Shown: positions 44,710-56,041 of the stretch, in pieces
How the letters are laid out: each line of letters starts with the position of its first letter
Position numbering within the stretch: position 1 is the first letter of the stretch
Assembly: GCA_900073065.1 (NCBI GenBank)
Contig: FJOG01000022.1
Location: forward strand, 562,372-626,371
Source of the DNA: Phialocephala subalpina
Taxonomy: Eukaryota > Ascomycota > Leotiomycetes > Helotiales > Mollisiaceae
DNA: 64,000 bases
Direction of reading: 5' to 3'
Translations under genes and position numbers: made by a program
The notes under the pieces: model-generated
Seen by the model: only the letters and a program-made list of their open reading frames with translations
Told to the model about the DNA's origin: nothing
Database searches by the model: none

Positions 44710-45155
44710 TCATATCAAAGAAGTTCCATCCCTCAAAAGATTCCAACGGATCTGGAAATTCCAGCCTAATTCTTGTGTCCAGTCCATCAACTCATCAGGA
44801 TAGGCTTTCCATTCCCACCATTCAGTGGCGCTCACGTAACTGTGGTTATCTGATGGACCAGGTGCACGTCCTCGCATCACAACCGTTTTCTTGCAGATGC
44901 GAATCAACAGGTTGGTCAAGAGATTTGCACGTCTAGCTGCCTCGGCCTTGTACACGGGAAGTGTGACTGATAGCTTCGATAATGCTTTGCAACCTTTCAG
45001 ATAGAATGGAAATTCGGTGATGAATGATCGTTCCTCGCTTGGAAATCGAGTCAGAGGGTGAAGCTCTAAGCTGACTCCGCGAAGCTTGACTGCATTATGA
45101 AACATCATCGTAATCCACTCTGGCCTCGTCAGTGTTTCGAATAGTGTGTAGTGAT
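44710..45155 (-). pseudogene. 5'-truncated copy of the 'MDWTQELGW' family
   Basis: Open minus-strand frame: 'NAVKLRGVSLELHPL', 'ITEFPFYLKGCKALSKLSVT', then 'EWWEWKAYPDELMDWTQELG' and a short tail to the stop at 44710. The whole second exon of the family is present and undamaged, but the F-box-like first exon is missing. Upstream of about 45155 the sequence changes to AT-rich DNA, so the 5' half was probably lost by an insertion or deletion there. Confidence 0.7.
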
Positions 45156-45510
45156 ATTTTTAGCGCCGTATTATAGGCACCTCGTATGCACGGAGTGATA
45201 TTTCTAAGGAGTGATACGTACGAGCAAAAATCTCATATTATATTACTATACTAATAGTATACTAAAATATCAGCACAGATCAATTTGAAGCCAAAATAGG
45301 AAGAACATATAATCCTAATAAGGAAGCTTTGAAGCTATTCGGACTTTTCGCTATTATAAGTATTATTTTATCAAAGAATAGCTTATACTCGACTAAAAAT
45401 AAACGGGCTAATATTTCTCAACATTAGCTATTCTACTTTACTAACCCTTTCGCCTTTATATAGTCGTTTCTGCGTACAACTCTTTGAAAAGCGAGGACTT
45501 GACTATATAC
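45156..45510. other. AT-rich stretch, probable decayed repeat
   Basis: Abrupt rise in A+T next to a truncated gene, with TATTAC/ATACTA words. No coding sequence. Probably RIP-affected transposon debris (inference). Confidence 0.4.
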
Positions 45511-45518
45511 GCGAATAA

Positions 45519-45860
45519 GTGCAGGAGGGGGAGAAGGCAAAGGAGTATGCATCGAAACTCTCGATCCTCAGCTACAACATCAATGGAAGCAATACAGCAG
45601 CAGGTGCATGTGTTATCCCATCTTTGATGTCCACTATGCCTGTCACTGTCCTTGTAGGGAAGGAGAAACAGTCCTTTCATCTCGATGAAGAGCAGCTTTG
45701 CAAACACTCATCATTATTTGTCTCTTTGAAGAACACAATGCTCTTACCCTTCTCTTTCTACGCAGTCTTGTGTCTCTTTCCTTTCCTATCGTCAATTCTT
45801 TGCTGTAATCGTTGCGAAACCTGCAGGTCTCATTCATCAAAACACCTTTGAAGCTGACCT
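45519..45860 (+). pseudogene. Possible BTB-domain N-terminal fragment
   Basis: The frame contains 'PVTVLVGKEKQSFHLDEEQL' then CKHSSLF. This resembles the first strands and helix of fungal BTB/POZ proteins (VTVLVG...F.hH...LC..S.FF). Past this point the rest of a BTB fold is not found, apart from a possible intron ending at TGCAG near 45826. Weak call; may be a fragment. Confidence 0.3.
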
Positions 45861-46301
45861 GAAACGGTGTTCCTGGTGGGTCGGTTTTGCAGGTCATAAT
45901 TTTAGGCCACCCAACCATTGGGACACTTGAAACCGATAGCCTACGCTCTTTTCACAAAGCGCGCCTCCACCAGTCTTCATTCTGAGACTTATTTGAGTAA
46001 AGGACACTACTTTTGTCTATGTGTCAGTTCTTTTTTCTGACTTGAATATTTGAAATTTCTCGTCATAGCTCCCTCAGCTCTCTTTGTTTGTCCATCTGTG
46101 TATGTGTTGATGTGACTTGTATGGTGTTGAACCAAATTATTTTTCCTAATCCGACGAAGTATATCACGTAAGATTGAATTCCAATTTCCGTGGCTGCAAC
46201 AACCTGCCTGTACCTCCTTCCTTCAAAGTGCTATACCTTTTCCGAATCTTGAACTACCCAGACATCCATATTTTGTCCCTAAGCTCAACCGACGAGCCTC
46301 C

Positions 46302-46754
46302 ATGGCATCCCCATATATCTACAGCTGGAAGCCACTCACTTGCTGGCACTGCGAGAAGCCCCATTCAACCACCCAAGATTTCTGTAACACTTGCAACGGA
46401 TGGACCCTTCCAATACGTTCCAAAGAGCGATCTATAATCGAGTGGAAAACTTTTGTGGTCAAGGACAGCGATTCAAAAGAAGTGAGAGAAAGACTGATGA
46501 AAGATGTGGCAATAGCTATTGGAGGTGACAAGTTCATCGCAGTTCTTGGATTCCAGCTTGTGAATGATGGCTTTGGCCAGAATCTGAGGAAGACGGCAGT
46601 CTTTCTATACAGACCTGGGGGAGACAAAAGGTTGTCGATTTCGAGATCGAAAGATCACGCGAGCTCCAGGAGCTGGCACAATATGAATGAGTTAGATTGG
46701 GAGGCATTCAAGCAGATAGTGGGAACTGCATGGATTGCATACTCATGTAAGTAG
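46302..46754 (+). CDS. Small hypothetical protein with a CxxC...CxxC finger-like start
   Basis: 150 residues from ATG 46302 (MASPYIYSWKPLTCWHCEKP). The N-terminus has C14xxC17 and C28xxC31-type pairs (CWHC ... CNTC), the layout of a small zinc ribbon, followed by a charged mixed alpha/beta stretch and 'SWHNMNELDWEAFKQIVG'. The last codons read into a GTAAGT donor, so a short further exon is possible. Family not recognised. Flanked by BTB-like debris and a kinase that also begins with CxxC pairs. Confidence 0.5.
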   Translation: MASPYIYSWKPLTCWHCEKPHSTTQDFCNTCNGWTLPIRSKERSIIEWKTFVVKDSDSKEVRERLMKDVAIAIGGDKFIAVLGFQLVNDGFGQNLRKTAVFLYRPGGDKRLSISRSKDHASSRSWHNMNELDWEAFKQIVGTAWIAYSCK

Positions 46755-47004
46755 TTGGAAGAATATTTGTGTGTTTAGCATAAGCACTGACCTGGTAAAT
46801 AGTACCAGATTCTTTCCCAAAGCCGAAGCATCTTTGTTTTTGTGATTGTCACATTGAAGAATAAAAGGACTATCATATTAAAGAAAGAGGGGGAGATATG
46901 TGAGCTGCATTTGTCCTTATGTCATAGTTGAAGCAGTGTTTATTTTTCTTGGGAATACTACTTAAAATTCAAAGAGGAAAACAAAATTTTAGACCAGCGT
47001 TTCT

Positions 47005-48487
47005 TCAATTGTGGTTGCTGATTTCCTTAAACCACCGGAAGAACTGCCTTTCACGTCTGCTAAATCTCTTGTCCTCTTCCTTTTGATCATCTTCCGAATC
47101 CGACGAATCAATATCGAACACATCCATATGCTCTTGTTCCCACCCTAGAGAACTGTCCCGATACTCTTGGGCATATGGTTTGCAGGCACAAAACGGTTTT
47201 CGATACCACCGGTTTGCCTGGTGCAGTCCATGCTTACTCCAACCATGATTTCCTCCTTCAAACCATTTATCTTTAACATCACCCACGGGCTTCCAAATAT
47301 CCTTCAAATCTTTTTTCTCACTGTATCCAGGGTGGTGAAAATCCGTGTCATCGCCTAGTATTTCCCATGCACTCTCGGGGAGCTCGGCGCGGAAGCGTTC
47401 TACCCACCAAGGGAAAAACCCAGCTAGTTCCCAGTCAATTATCGCTGAGACCTTGAACTTTTTTTCCGGGTTGTCGTCTGAAATAAAAATATTTTCAGTA
47501 TGTAGGTCTCCGTGGGTCAAAACGTATGGTCCACCCCTCGGGAAATTAGCCTTGAGTTGTGCTACCTTTTCGTCAACTTCTATGATCCAAGAGCCTAATA
47601 CGGTCTGGTCGGCATTCCAACCCTTGTTCATAATCCAAAGGTCCCATAACATGCTTTTACGCATCGCTGGAGTTAAGTTTTCTAGCCACTCTTCTTCATT
47701 ATGTCCGGTTTTAATACATCCAAATCCAGTGCAATTGCCGATATAAGCATCTCGAAGCTCTGAACCATCAACCCTCTGCATTTGGGGACTAGTGATTTGG
47801 CGCCACTGTTTAATATGCTCCCTTAGGTCTTGCAATACATCAGACATTTGTTCCCGCGTAAGAGTATCCCAGATTGCCTTTATAGTGCTTCCTTTTGCCC
47901 GGGACATAATTGTGAAGTGGAACTTGTCGTTAAGGCCTCCGTATTTGTGCATTTCCACAAGAGGGATGCTTGGCTTCTTTTCCCGAATAAACCGCTGTGC
48001 CGCGTAGTCTTTCTTCCACACATCTGTAGAGTTATTGTTTTCATCCCTGAGCATCCACGGGCCGTTCGGGCCAAGATCCCAAATGGCAGAATTATCGCGG
48101 AGGTAAGCGACCTTTAAACGTGAAGTATATCCTCCAGCACTAAGCTCATGACCAGTGTTCCAACCACAGTTATGACATAGTAGCTTAGGGTTGCTTCTTC
48201 CTTGAATGGTCTCAATTTGTGAGAGTGTAGGATAAGGTTTACAATGGCTAACTCGAACACGATGAACCTCGTGAACAAGATCAGCGTTATCTACTCCAGG
48301 ATGATCTGTAGTATAATCAATTAGTACTGAAATATTTTAGGTTAGATAATCACATACAAGTATTATCAAATTCCCTATTATCTCGAATAATCTTTCTAGG
48401 GAATTTATCCTTCTTTTCCTCGGGTTTAGGCTCGATAATAGAATCGGAGTCAACATGACCGCAACTCGTACATATATGATCCGGCAT
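47005..48487 (-). CDS. APH-type phosphotransferase with two N-terminal CxxC pairs
   Basis: Exons 48487-48358 and 48326-47005 join in frame to 483 residues. The kinase-like fold of the aminoglycoside phosphotransferase family is shown by 'VLTHGDLHTENIF' (about residue 313-324, catalytic Asp) and 'VSAIIDWELAGFFPWWVERF' (metal-binding Asp, about 342). These proteins phosphorylate small hydroxylated molecules; fungal members are mostly of unknown substrate. Unusual is the N-terminus: CTSCG at 6-10 and LCHNCGW at 93-98. Together they could form one split zinc-binding site. The C-terminus is acidic (DSSDSEDDQKEEDK) then basic. Intact apart from the uncertainty of the start. Confidence 0.75.
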
Positions 48488-50212
48488 ATTGAATTGTGCT
48501 GTATCGTATAAAATACGGGAGGAACATGACCCTATTTGTTTCCAAAAAGCAATAAGGAAACAAAGATAGTATGTACTCTTGCACGAATGCAATAAGGAAT
48601 AAAGGTGAATCCGGAAACAGCCCTCATGATAAAGGATATCGAGCATTTGGGGTATTCGAGGAATGGCTCTGCATTCCGGCATCTGAAGCCGGGGAATGCC
48701 AAGGAGTTTTCGAAAGGCTGACCTGGTCAATTGGGCTGGAAGATAGGGAGTTGCAGTTGCTATACAATTCTTTCCTCCTCGTGGACTTTCTGCAAGTGTC
48801 AGATCTTCGACGGCCACTTCTCAATACTTTGATGTTCAAACAAAGGAAAATACGAATTGTACTTATTTCGCTCTTGCTAGACGTGTACCAAAATACATTA
48901 CCGGGCTCACTTCTATGGAAAATATAAAGTCATTGTATATGGAAAATCCGGCTCCAAAGATTTTGAAGATAGCAAGTAAAAGTTTCCGGAAAAGTCTTTG
49001 CGTAAGCTTACTATTAGAATTAATAAGTAATTCTTTGTTTTCTTTATTTAAGAAAATACGGTTTTGGATTAGTTTTTATTTTATAAGATAAAGACTTAAA
49101 TAAAAATAATAATAAAAGAATTCTAAATTCTTTATTATTTATTAGTATTATATAATTTTAACGTAAATCATATTATTTAAAAAAAAAAGAAATAATATTT
49201 TTTTTATTTAGTTTTAATCAAGTAATTCATTATTTTATACTTGCTTAGTACCCTATGAAAATTCAATACTTGTAGTAGCCTCAACACAGTATATACTAAA
49301 GATTACAGAAAAATTAAATATATTACAAGCGAGGTAATTAATTTGAGCCGATTTATTACTATTTGCAACTTCGCAACTAATTCCTACGTTCTCCCAAACC
49401 TTTGTAAGAGCTGTTATATGGCGGGCAGACAAAGTTACAGGAAGTGAAACTGAGCCGGCTAAGAGGCTTTGTCATTGCTGTAGTTCTTGTTGAGAAGAGC
49501 GCAACCTTCAATACGCGCAAAAGTAGGTGAGCATTGGTATTCCAGGATAATAAATTAAAATTCCACTGCTGCTGCTCGCCCTGCGTTGACAATAGTATCA
49601 GGTGTTTTGACATAAAAGAAATAGTGTTGCTGACATTGAATTATGTTAGCCGTTGACGGAGGCAGTTTCGTTGGCGATGGAAAACCTTCCCTGGCTCAGG
49701 TCAGGGTATCGCCTTATCGAAGTGGAAATATTTGCTCTGCCCCACCTAGGGTATCGGCGTTATTAAATTCGGTATCAAGTTTAATGTAAATTACGAATTT
49801 AATGTATGAATTTAACAATCGATAGGCATTGATTAATTAGCACGGGCATAATTAGACATTAAATAATGAATTTCCGCTTAGAGCTGCTTCTTTGCCTTCC
49901 TTTGAATGCGATCTACCGGCAGGGCGAAGCTCGCAAACAAAGGATATCATCTGACCAGATCCTCGTTGTAGGCGAAGAACTACTTCTGATATATGACCAT
50001 GTCGGCAGGCGAAGTCATCAAAGAGCATTATCCAGCGAGATCAAAGACAAACATGTGCAATTTGGAGAGAACCTCCTCGACACGCTGCAGCATCCCTCGA
50101 CGACAATCAGCTTGCAAGAATAAGAATCGAAGATAATGAACAACTATCAGGTTTGCTCAACCCGCCACCAAGGAAACCATCGAATCACAAAATGACCATC
50201 AACGAAGTCCAC
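48488..50212. other. Intergenic, partly very AT-rich
   Basis: 1.7 kb. 49010-49380 and 49745-49870 are strongly AT-rich with poly-A/T runs, like the RIP blocks. Short open frames at 48571-48927 and 49866-50123 have no recognisable motif and are not called. Confidence 0.4.
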
Positions 50213-51254
50213 CTAACCGCCTCCGAATGCATTATCAAAGAAGTTCCAAAACTGGGCCTTCAAACGATCCCAGACATGCACCCACCCAAGCTCCTGATTC
50301 CAATCCGTAAACTGCCCTTCCGCTGCCCGCCACCCCCTAATACTCTGTGTGGCAAAATCATGGGGATGAGGCCGATGTGCAGGGCTGGTACTTGAATAGT
50401 ATGCGGCAACCACCCCGGTTCTTTTATTGATTTTCCTGATGACACCGCGAAAGATTCTGAGGGATCCTGGACACCAGATCAATGGCCGAATAGCTACCTT
50501 GACTTGAGACAGTTGTTTGAAGCCTTGCCAGAACGGAAATTCTGTACAAAAACGCTCGAGATGGTTGAGGGAATTGAATGTTGTTGGTCATTGAGGCACA
50601 AGCGAACCTCTCGTTCGTTGGAGAAGTGAAGGAATTGATTTGTAAACCAGGTTGATTTTCTGAACGCGACGGCTTGCTATGTCTTTGTATCTGGATAATA
50701 ATCTAATCCTTCCCTCGTTTGACGTACAGTCTTGCAGATTCTGCTACATCCAATATCAGTACATCGGTTCAGGGAATGATTGTTTGAGAAACTGGACACC
50801 TGATATCCATGTTGACATTTTTGATCTGACGTGCCTCTATTTTGGTCATCCCCTTATTGCCCATTCCTCCAAAATAATACCCTGTGTTCTGATCGATGAG
50901 TATGGAGGAGCCTCCTCGTCTGATCCATTCCAAGATGTGAGAGTAGAATTTCGGAAGGCCTCGTATGGCGACGACCAGAGCTGGCATACTCCCATCCCAG
51001 GTGAAGTATGATGAAGTGCCTGGTACTGTGCAATTGCAATGAGCTTCCCTATAGATCATGTCGCGTAGTTCATAAGGAAGAAGTTCCATGCGGATGTGGG
51101 GATCGGTGTCTGTGATGGCGTGGCCATGGTGGCGTCGTGGAGGGCTTTGACGGTGTCGCCTGAGATGACAGAAGCAGTCAAACTGAAGTGAGACGAGAAG
51201 GGACTGCTGGAAACTTGCATCATGAGCGATGACCTTATGTGGATGCGGTGACAA
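50213..51254 (-). pseudogene. F-box-like family member, probably frameshifted
   Basis: First exon region (minus, from about 51254 to 50781): 'MELLPYELRDMIYREAH', 'SSYFTWDGSMPALVVAIRGL', 'LEWIRRGGSSILIDQNTGYY', 'IKNVNMDIR' at a GTGTCC donor. The second half has 'RFCTEFPFWQGFKQLSQVKV' (50545-50495), one residue shorter than the consensus FWLQGF, and 'GWRAAEGQFTDWNQELGW'. It ends FFDNAFGGG at 50213. Between them the strand that should precede EFPFW ('NEREVRLCLND') lies in another frame, so at least one indel is likely. MDW is changed to TDW. All boxes are present in order, so the decay is recent. Confidence 0.6.
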
Positions 51255-51543
51255 AGACTGCCCTCGCCGCCAAAGTCCCTGGAATGAAAAGCGAATAAAT
51301 GAATACCCACCTGCCTTTCATCAACTGATGCTTTCAAACTGTTGAACAGAACACAGCTGGATAGAACACCAACGGACAAAAAGGGAAGAAAAAACATAAT
51401 CTGCGATCCAAAAGTAGTTCATAAACTCGTGGCACAAGTACAATCTGGTAGGTTGGTAGCCCATACAGTCCAGCTTAGTCATTCGATCCCGGTATCCAAC
51501 TCCAAGCGCCATTATTTCCCAATCCCGACATTTCCATCCCGCA

Positions 51544-52151
51544 TTACAGCTCCTTTGGCTGTACGGCCTCAATAGAGCACGGGAAATCACAACTCCAGCC
51601 TTCCAAACCGGCGGAGAATATCACATTCCCCGCATAACAATCATCCGTCGTCCAAGTATGATTTCCATTCGCCATCACAAACTCCAACTTGACCTTCGTC
51701 TGTCCCGTCGCAGGATCACTGATACTCGCATTCAACTCTTGACTATCGTAATCGAAAATCGGCTTGTTATCCACATTCGTGATCGTGATGGCGCTAGCAG
51801 GGCTTTGGATCGTTATTGATTGCCCTTTATCCATCTCGGCGTTAACGAGGGTGCCGATGATGTTGTTGTCTTGGCGAAGGGGTTGGGGCACGTTGTAGAC
51901 GGTTACGTCCCAGCTGATGCTTCCGAACCATCGTGCGATGCCTATGGAGCATGTTCCGGTGCTGGCGCGCTCTGTATTCTCTGGTGTTCGCTCTTGAATA
52001 CTGAAAGGTGAGGGTCAGCAATCAGATAGATCATCGGATTCCGGGCGGCCGGGCTAGGCAGGTGGGGTACAACTTACTTTTCGATGACAGGCTCAGCGGC
52101 ACAGCATGTGCTGTACAGCAACGCGGCCAGAGGGATCGTGAGGAACTTCAT
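51544..52151 (-). CDS. Small secreted cysteine-containing protein (effector-like)
   Basis: Two exons, 52151-52078 and 52000-51544, give 176 residues in frame. N-terminal signal peptide MKFLTIPLAALLYSTCCAAE, with cleavage probably after the Ala pair. The mature part has cysteines in 'GTCSIGIARW', 'TTDDCYAGN' and 'GWSCDFPCSI', so up to two disulfides, and a mainly beta-strand pattern ('ISWDVTVYNVP', 'VKLEFVMANGNHTW'). No known domain recognised. Small size, signal peptide and cysteines fit an effector or cell-surface protein, but this is inference. ATG context CCAACATGA. Confidence 0.65.
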
Positions 52152-52979
52152 GTTGGATAAATTCGAGGAATGTACGATTCTGGATTAATTTTAAGAGTTA
52201 GAAATGGTATTTCAGACCAGAAAAGCAGAAGTGGGGAGTTGATAAGATGCTGAGTGAGAGAGAAAATAGAACGATCTGCATTTAGGGATCGTAGCGTGCC
52301 AATTACAGCGCATCTGACAACTGAGTCAGCTTCGGGAATGGCGCTCCAGTCGCTGAGCTGGCTGTTCAGCCCAATCACGACCTCTCAGTGGCTGCGGGAG
52401 CGGTACACCGTGTTTTGAAGAGAATTAGGGCCGCGAATTGACGGCCTTCCAGCGCTTATTTTGCATGGCGGCGATGAAAATAGCTGCAATGGCGCCGCGG
52501 CTTCGCGGCAGCGTGACCCCAACTATCGCAAGACTCATCGATGTCGAAGTGCGATTTGATGGAGGCGCTGAACACTCGAAAATGAGCGTGTTGGAAAAGA
52601 AGTGATGAAGACGTTGTTCGGGAGAAGAGAAGACAGAGTGAACCAACGTTGAATGGTTCAGAAGAAAATGGCAGGAATAGTGGGGTCTCGCTAAGCATGC
52701 AACTATTGTGGCGTTGCACGTGACTGGAAAGGGATGTACATCTCGACCATATCTTCTTTGAGCTTCCCTTCTGGTTGGTGCATCTTCCTAACTCTATTTT
52801 GCTCTCCATAAACTTCTTTATGGCTATTCGAGGATGCTTTGCCAAATTATGATCTTCACGGGGCTATTGACAACAAGAAGCGCTCTCGACGTCTCTTTGA
52901 CTCTCTCCTTGACTTTAATTTACGGCGAGAAATCTCCCTTCATGAGTAATCCAAATGATATTTGGGGCACTTGCTACGA
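52152..52979. other. Intergenic, no gene seen
   Basis: Upstream of the secreted-protein gene. No recognisable coding sequence. Confidence 0.4.
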
Positions 52980-53591
52980 CTACTCACTATCTCGAGTTGT
53001 ACTCCTTACATGGTAAGGAAATTCGTCAATCCGAGGGTTCAGTCCCCGTCCACACTCACCACAACGACCGCCTCTGGAACCCCCTCCACTTCCTCCTCTC
53101 CCACCTCTACTCCCACTTCCAACATGCTCACGATCATGATAATGCCCTTCCTCCTCACGATCTTCTTCTCGCTTTCTTTTCCTCCACTCAACAGCCAGCC
53201 TCTCATCCCACCACTCATCCACGCTCCTCATCAACCGCCTCGCCTCTTTCAAGTTATCCCTCAAAAGCCTCTCCAAGACTCTATCCCACCTAGTCCCTAC
53301 CGGAACCTCCTCATCTTCCATCAATTCCTTAGCAGTATACCCCCATTTATTCCTCTTCTCACACCAAGCAGCTTCTCCTCCCTCTGCTGCTCGAAGCAGG
53401 TCTAAAGCTTTGGTATTCACCACCAGATGACCAGCGAGGTAATGTAGCGCCGTATTATCGTAGATATCTTGTTCTCCTACGTTCTGATTCTGTTCCGAGA
53501 TAAGGAATACGAGAAGCTCAGTTTGTCCCTCAAAATGCGACTTCGCTCCTTTTTTGTAGGGTGACCGTGTCAGAGTGTGAAGAAGATGCAT
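52980..53591 (-). CDS. Ankyrin-type fragment, probably the 3' end of a larger gene
   Basis: 203 residues from an ATG at 53591 that directly follows a TAG two codons upstream. One ankyrin-like unit is clear ('DIYDNTALHYLAGHLVVNTK', then 'NKWGYTAKELMEDEE'). This is the pattern of the last repeat in fungal ankyrin proteins, where earlier repeats would normally precede. The C-terminus is Arg/Glu- then Gly-rich with a CGEC. The gene stops 50 bases short of the RIP-decayed block, so the missing 5' exons were probably lost at that border. It may still be transcribed as a short protein. Confidence 0.45.
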   Translation of the reverse strand: MHLLHTLTRSPYKKGAKSHFEGQTELLVFLISEQNQNVGEQDIYDNTALHYLAGHLVVNTKALDLLRAAEGGEAAWCEKRNKWGYTAKELMEDEEVPVGTRWDRVLERLLRDNLKEARRLMRSVDEWWDERLAVEWRKRKREEDREEEGHYHDREHVGSGSRGGRGGSGGGSRGGRCGECGRGLNPRIDEFPYHVRSTTRDSE

Positions 53592-53609
53592 TTTGATCTA
53601 ATCTACAAC

Positions 53610-53645
53610 GAGCCTTAAGGGCTAGCTAGCCTAGCCTAGCCTATG
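53610..53645. repeat. GCTAGC/GCCTA short repeat at the border of the AT-rich block
   Basis: GGCTAGCTAGCCTAGCCTAG followed by CCTATG. A four-copy CTAGC-type microsatellite exactly where GC content drops. Confidence 0.5.
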
Positions 53646-55794
53646 ATGGCTAAGCCTATCACCGTGTCCCCCAACATTTGCCCCTCCCTAGTAAAGACAC
53701 TGTTTATATCGTAATTAAGTGTACGAAGAAATAAAGTCTAAAAAAAGAGAAAACTTAATAATACGGTATATATAGCCATAGGAAAAAGAAAAAGAAAAAA
53801 CGAAAAAATAAGGAATAAACTAATCGTATAAAATATTATAACGTTAAATATTTATAAAAATAATAAAAAAAAAGTATTTTTTGTATAATAACGAGCGACG
53901 TCTTCGTAATTATAACGAATTTTCCGTTAATATTCGTAATCGGTTAATTGGTTTTATTATCGCCGTTTTCGTTATCCTCGGATAATAAATTAATTAGTGG
54001 AGTAGTTTATAGGATATCGTTTTAGTCGTGTAAATATCCGTATTTCTCATTAAATTTAATTTTATTTTATTTTATTTGAATTGATTTAAATTTCGATTTA
54101 CTTTATATTTTCGTTATTTGAATTAATGCGAATTAAATAGTAATCGTTAAACGTTATACGGATATATTCTTGTTTTTATTTGCTCGATTAGAGTAATTTG
54201 CTTTTTATTGTAATTATTTCGAATACGGGGATATTTATGCGTTAGATTTTATTAAATAAATAGATTTTTTTAGTACTTTAATTTATAATCGCTCTTTTTT
54301 TAATTTTAAATATAACGACTTTTTTTAGTATTATTAAATCGGACTTTATATTTAGTATTACCGATTTTATTTTAATTAATTCGATCTTTTGAAGTTTGCT
54401 TTTAAGTTTCGAAGTCGGTATTTTATTATAAGCGGTAATAAAATTCTTATATTCGTTTAATTTTAATTTCTTTTATATAGAATTAGGAAATTTAGAAGTC
54501 AATTTGTATTTAACGCTAAATTTTAGTATTATAAAAAAACTCGTTATCGGTAATTATAATACTTTTCCCGTAATAATAGCAATTAATATAAATATTAATA
54601 TCGTCGTAAATTCGATTTTTAAAGCTTTAATTAATAATGAAAACGTAAATTAATTATTTTTTTAAATTTCGTATAATTAGAAATATTACGTTTTAATATC
54701 GTTTATAGTTTTATTATTTTATATAAAGTCGCTAATAACGTCGATTATATCTCGATAATACTTTAAAATCATTATATTTAATAAATTAATTAAAATCGTA
54801 GTAAAATTAAGGATATTTCGTATAATTCGGCGGATATTATCGATAGTAATACTTTTTCGCGTGTTTTGGATCTCGATATCGTTTCTTAAAGTATATAATT
54901 CCACGATAATATCATTTATAACCGCGATTATAATTGCGTTTAAACGCTTTAAGAATACGTTTTTTATTTGGGAATCCATTTTATATTAAACTAATAAGTA
55001 ATAATATATTATATAATATAAGTATCCGATTAAATAAATATGCGATAATAATTTAAAAAATAGAATTTGAATATCGTAATTACGAATTGGAATATTATTA
55101 AATAGAACGTTCTTATTATCAATCGAAAACGGTGTATTTAGTTTATCGTCTTCGATCGCGTTCTAATTACGATATTTCCTTATAATTTTTATAGTAATTA
55201 ATTGTATATTATCTTATATATTATTCGTATTTTTTGGCCGAAATTATTATCCTTTAATTACTCGGTTTTTACGGCGTTTCCATTCCTTTAATTCGTTGGA
55301 TACAAATATAAGATTATTGCGATTATAACGAGTTATATCGATAAAATAATAATAGTGATTTCGTTATATTTTTTCGGTGATATTTTTAAGTGAAAACTTT
55401 TCGCCGCTAAAATAAACTATATTTATTATTTTTTTTCATTAAGTATTTAATGAATATAATACGTTTATTATAATATAATTCGCCGTTTCGTAAATAATCT
55501 TTTTTGTTTACTCGAAGTATAAATAGTAAACTCGAAGAAATACGATCGCTAAAAAGATATTTATTTTTCGAATAAAAATTCGTTAGTAAAAAGCGGTAAT
55601 CGTTCCTTTCGATATTTATAAATATTGCCTCGATATAATCGTTTTCTCTTCGAATATTTATTAGTTTTTCAGTTTTAATTAACTCGTAATATAGTCGCTT
55701 AATACGTTTATCGATATTAAATTATACTTTTATAAATACGGAATATTCGCCGCTTTCGTTTAATAGAATTTCGCCGGTAAAATATAATATTACC

Positions 55795-56041
55795 TATTGG
55801 AACGTCCGGGGGTCCTCATCAAACAATAAAATCTTAGTCTGGTGTCAATGAATACATTCTCTGTTCTGTCTGGTCTGTCTGCCCCTTTCCAGAAGGGGCA
55901 CCTAACTACCTATATAATTAAGGAAATGAGATACTGAGACAATGGTTGCTAGGGTGATGGAGATCAGAGCTCCACCCCTCTATCCACCCTTGAATCCGCT
56001 CCTCCATCCCATCGCTAAGCGATCACATGATTATACCGACA
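55795..56041. mobile_element. Younger LTR inserted in the RIP-decayed block
   Basis: 247 bases of normal composition inside AT-rich DNA. Begins TATTGGAACGTCCGGGGG and ends TTATACCGACA. Flanked by TTACC on both sides (55790-55794 and 56042-56046). The start TATTGG is one G-to-A step from the usual TGTTGG. Solo LTR, inserted after most RIP of its surroundings. Confidence 0.7.

Noticed and set aside
48571..48927. 118-codon plus-strand frame
   Set aside because: No recognisable motif and no convincing start or splice context, immediately upstream of the minus-strand kinase gene; likely chance.
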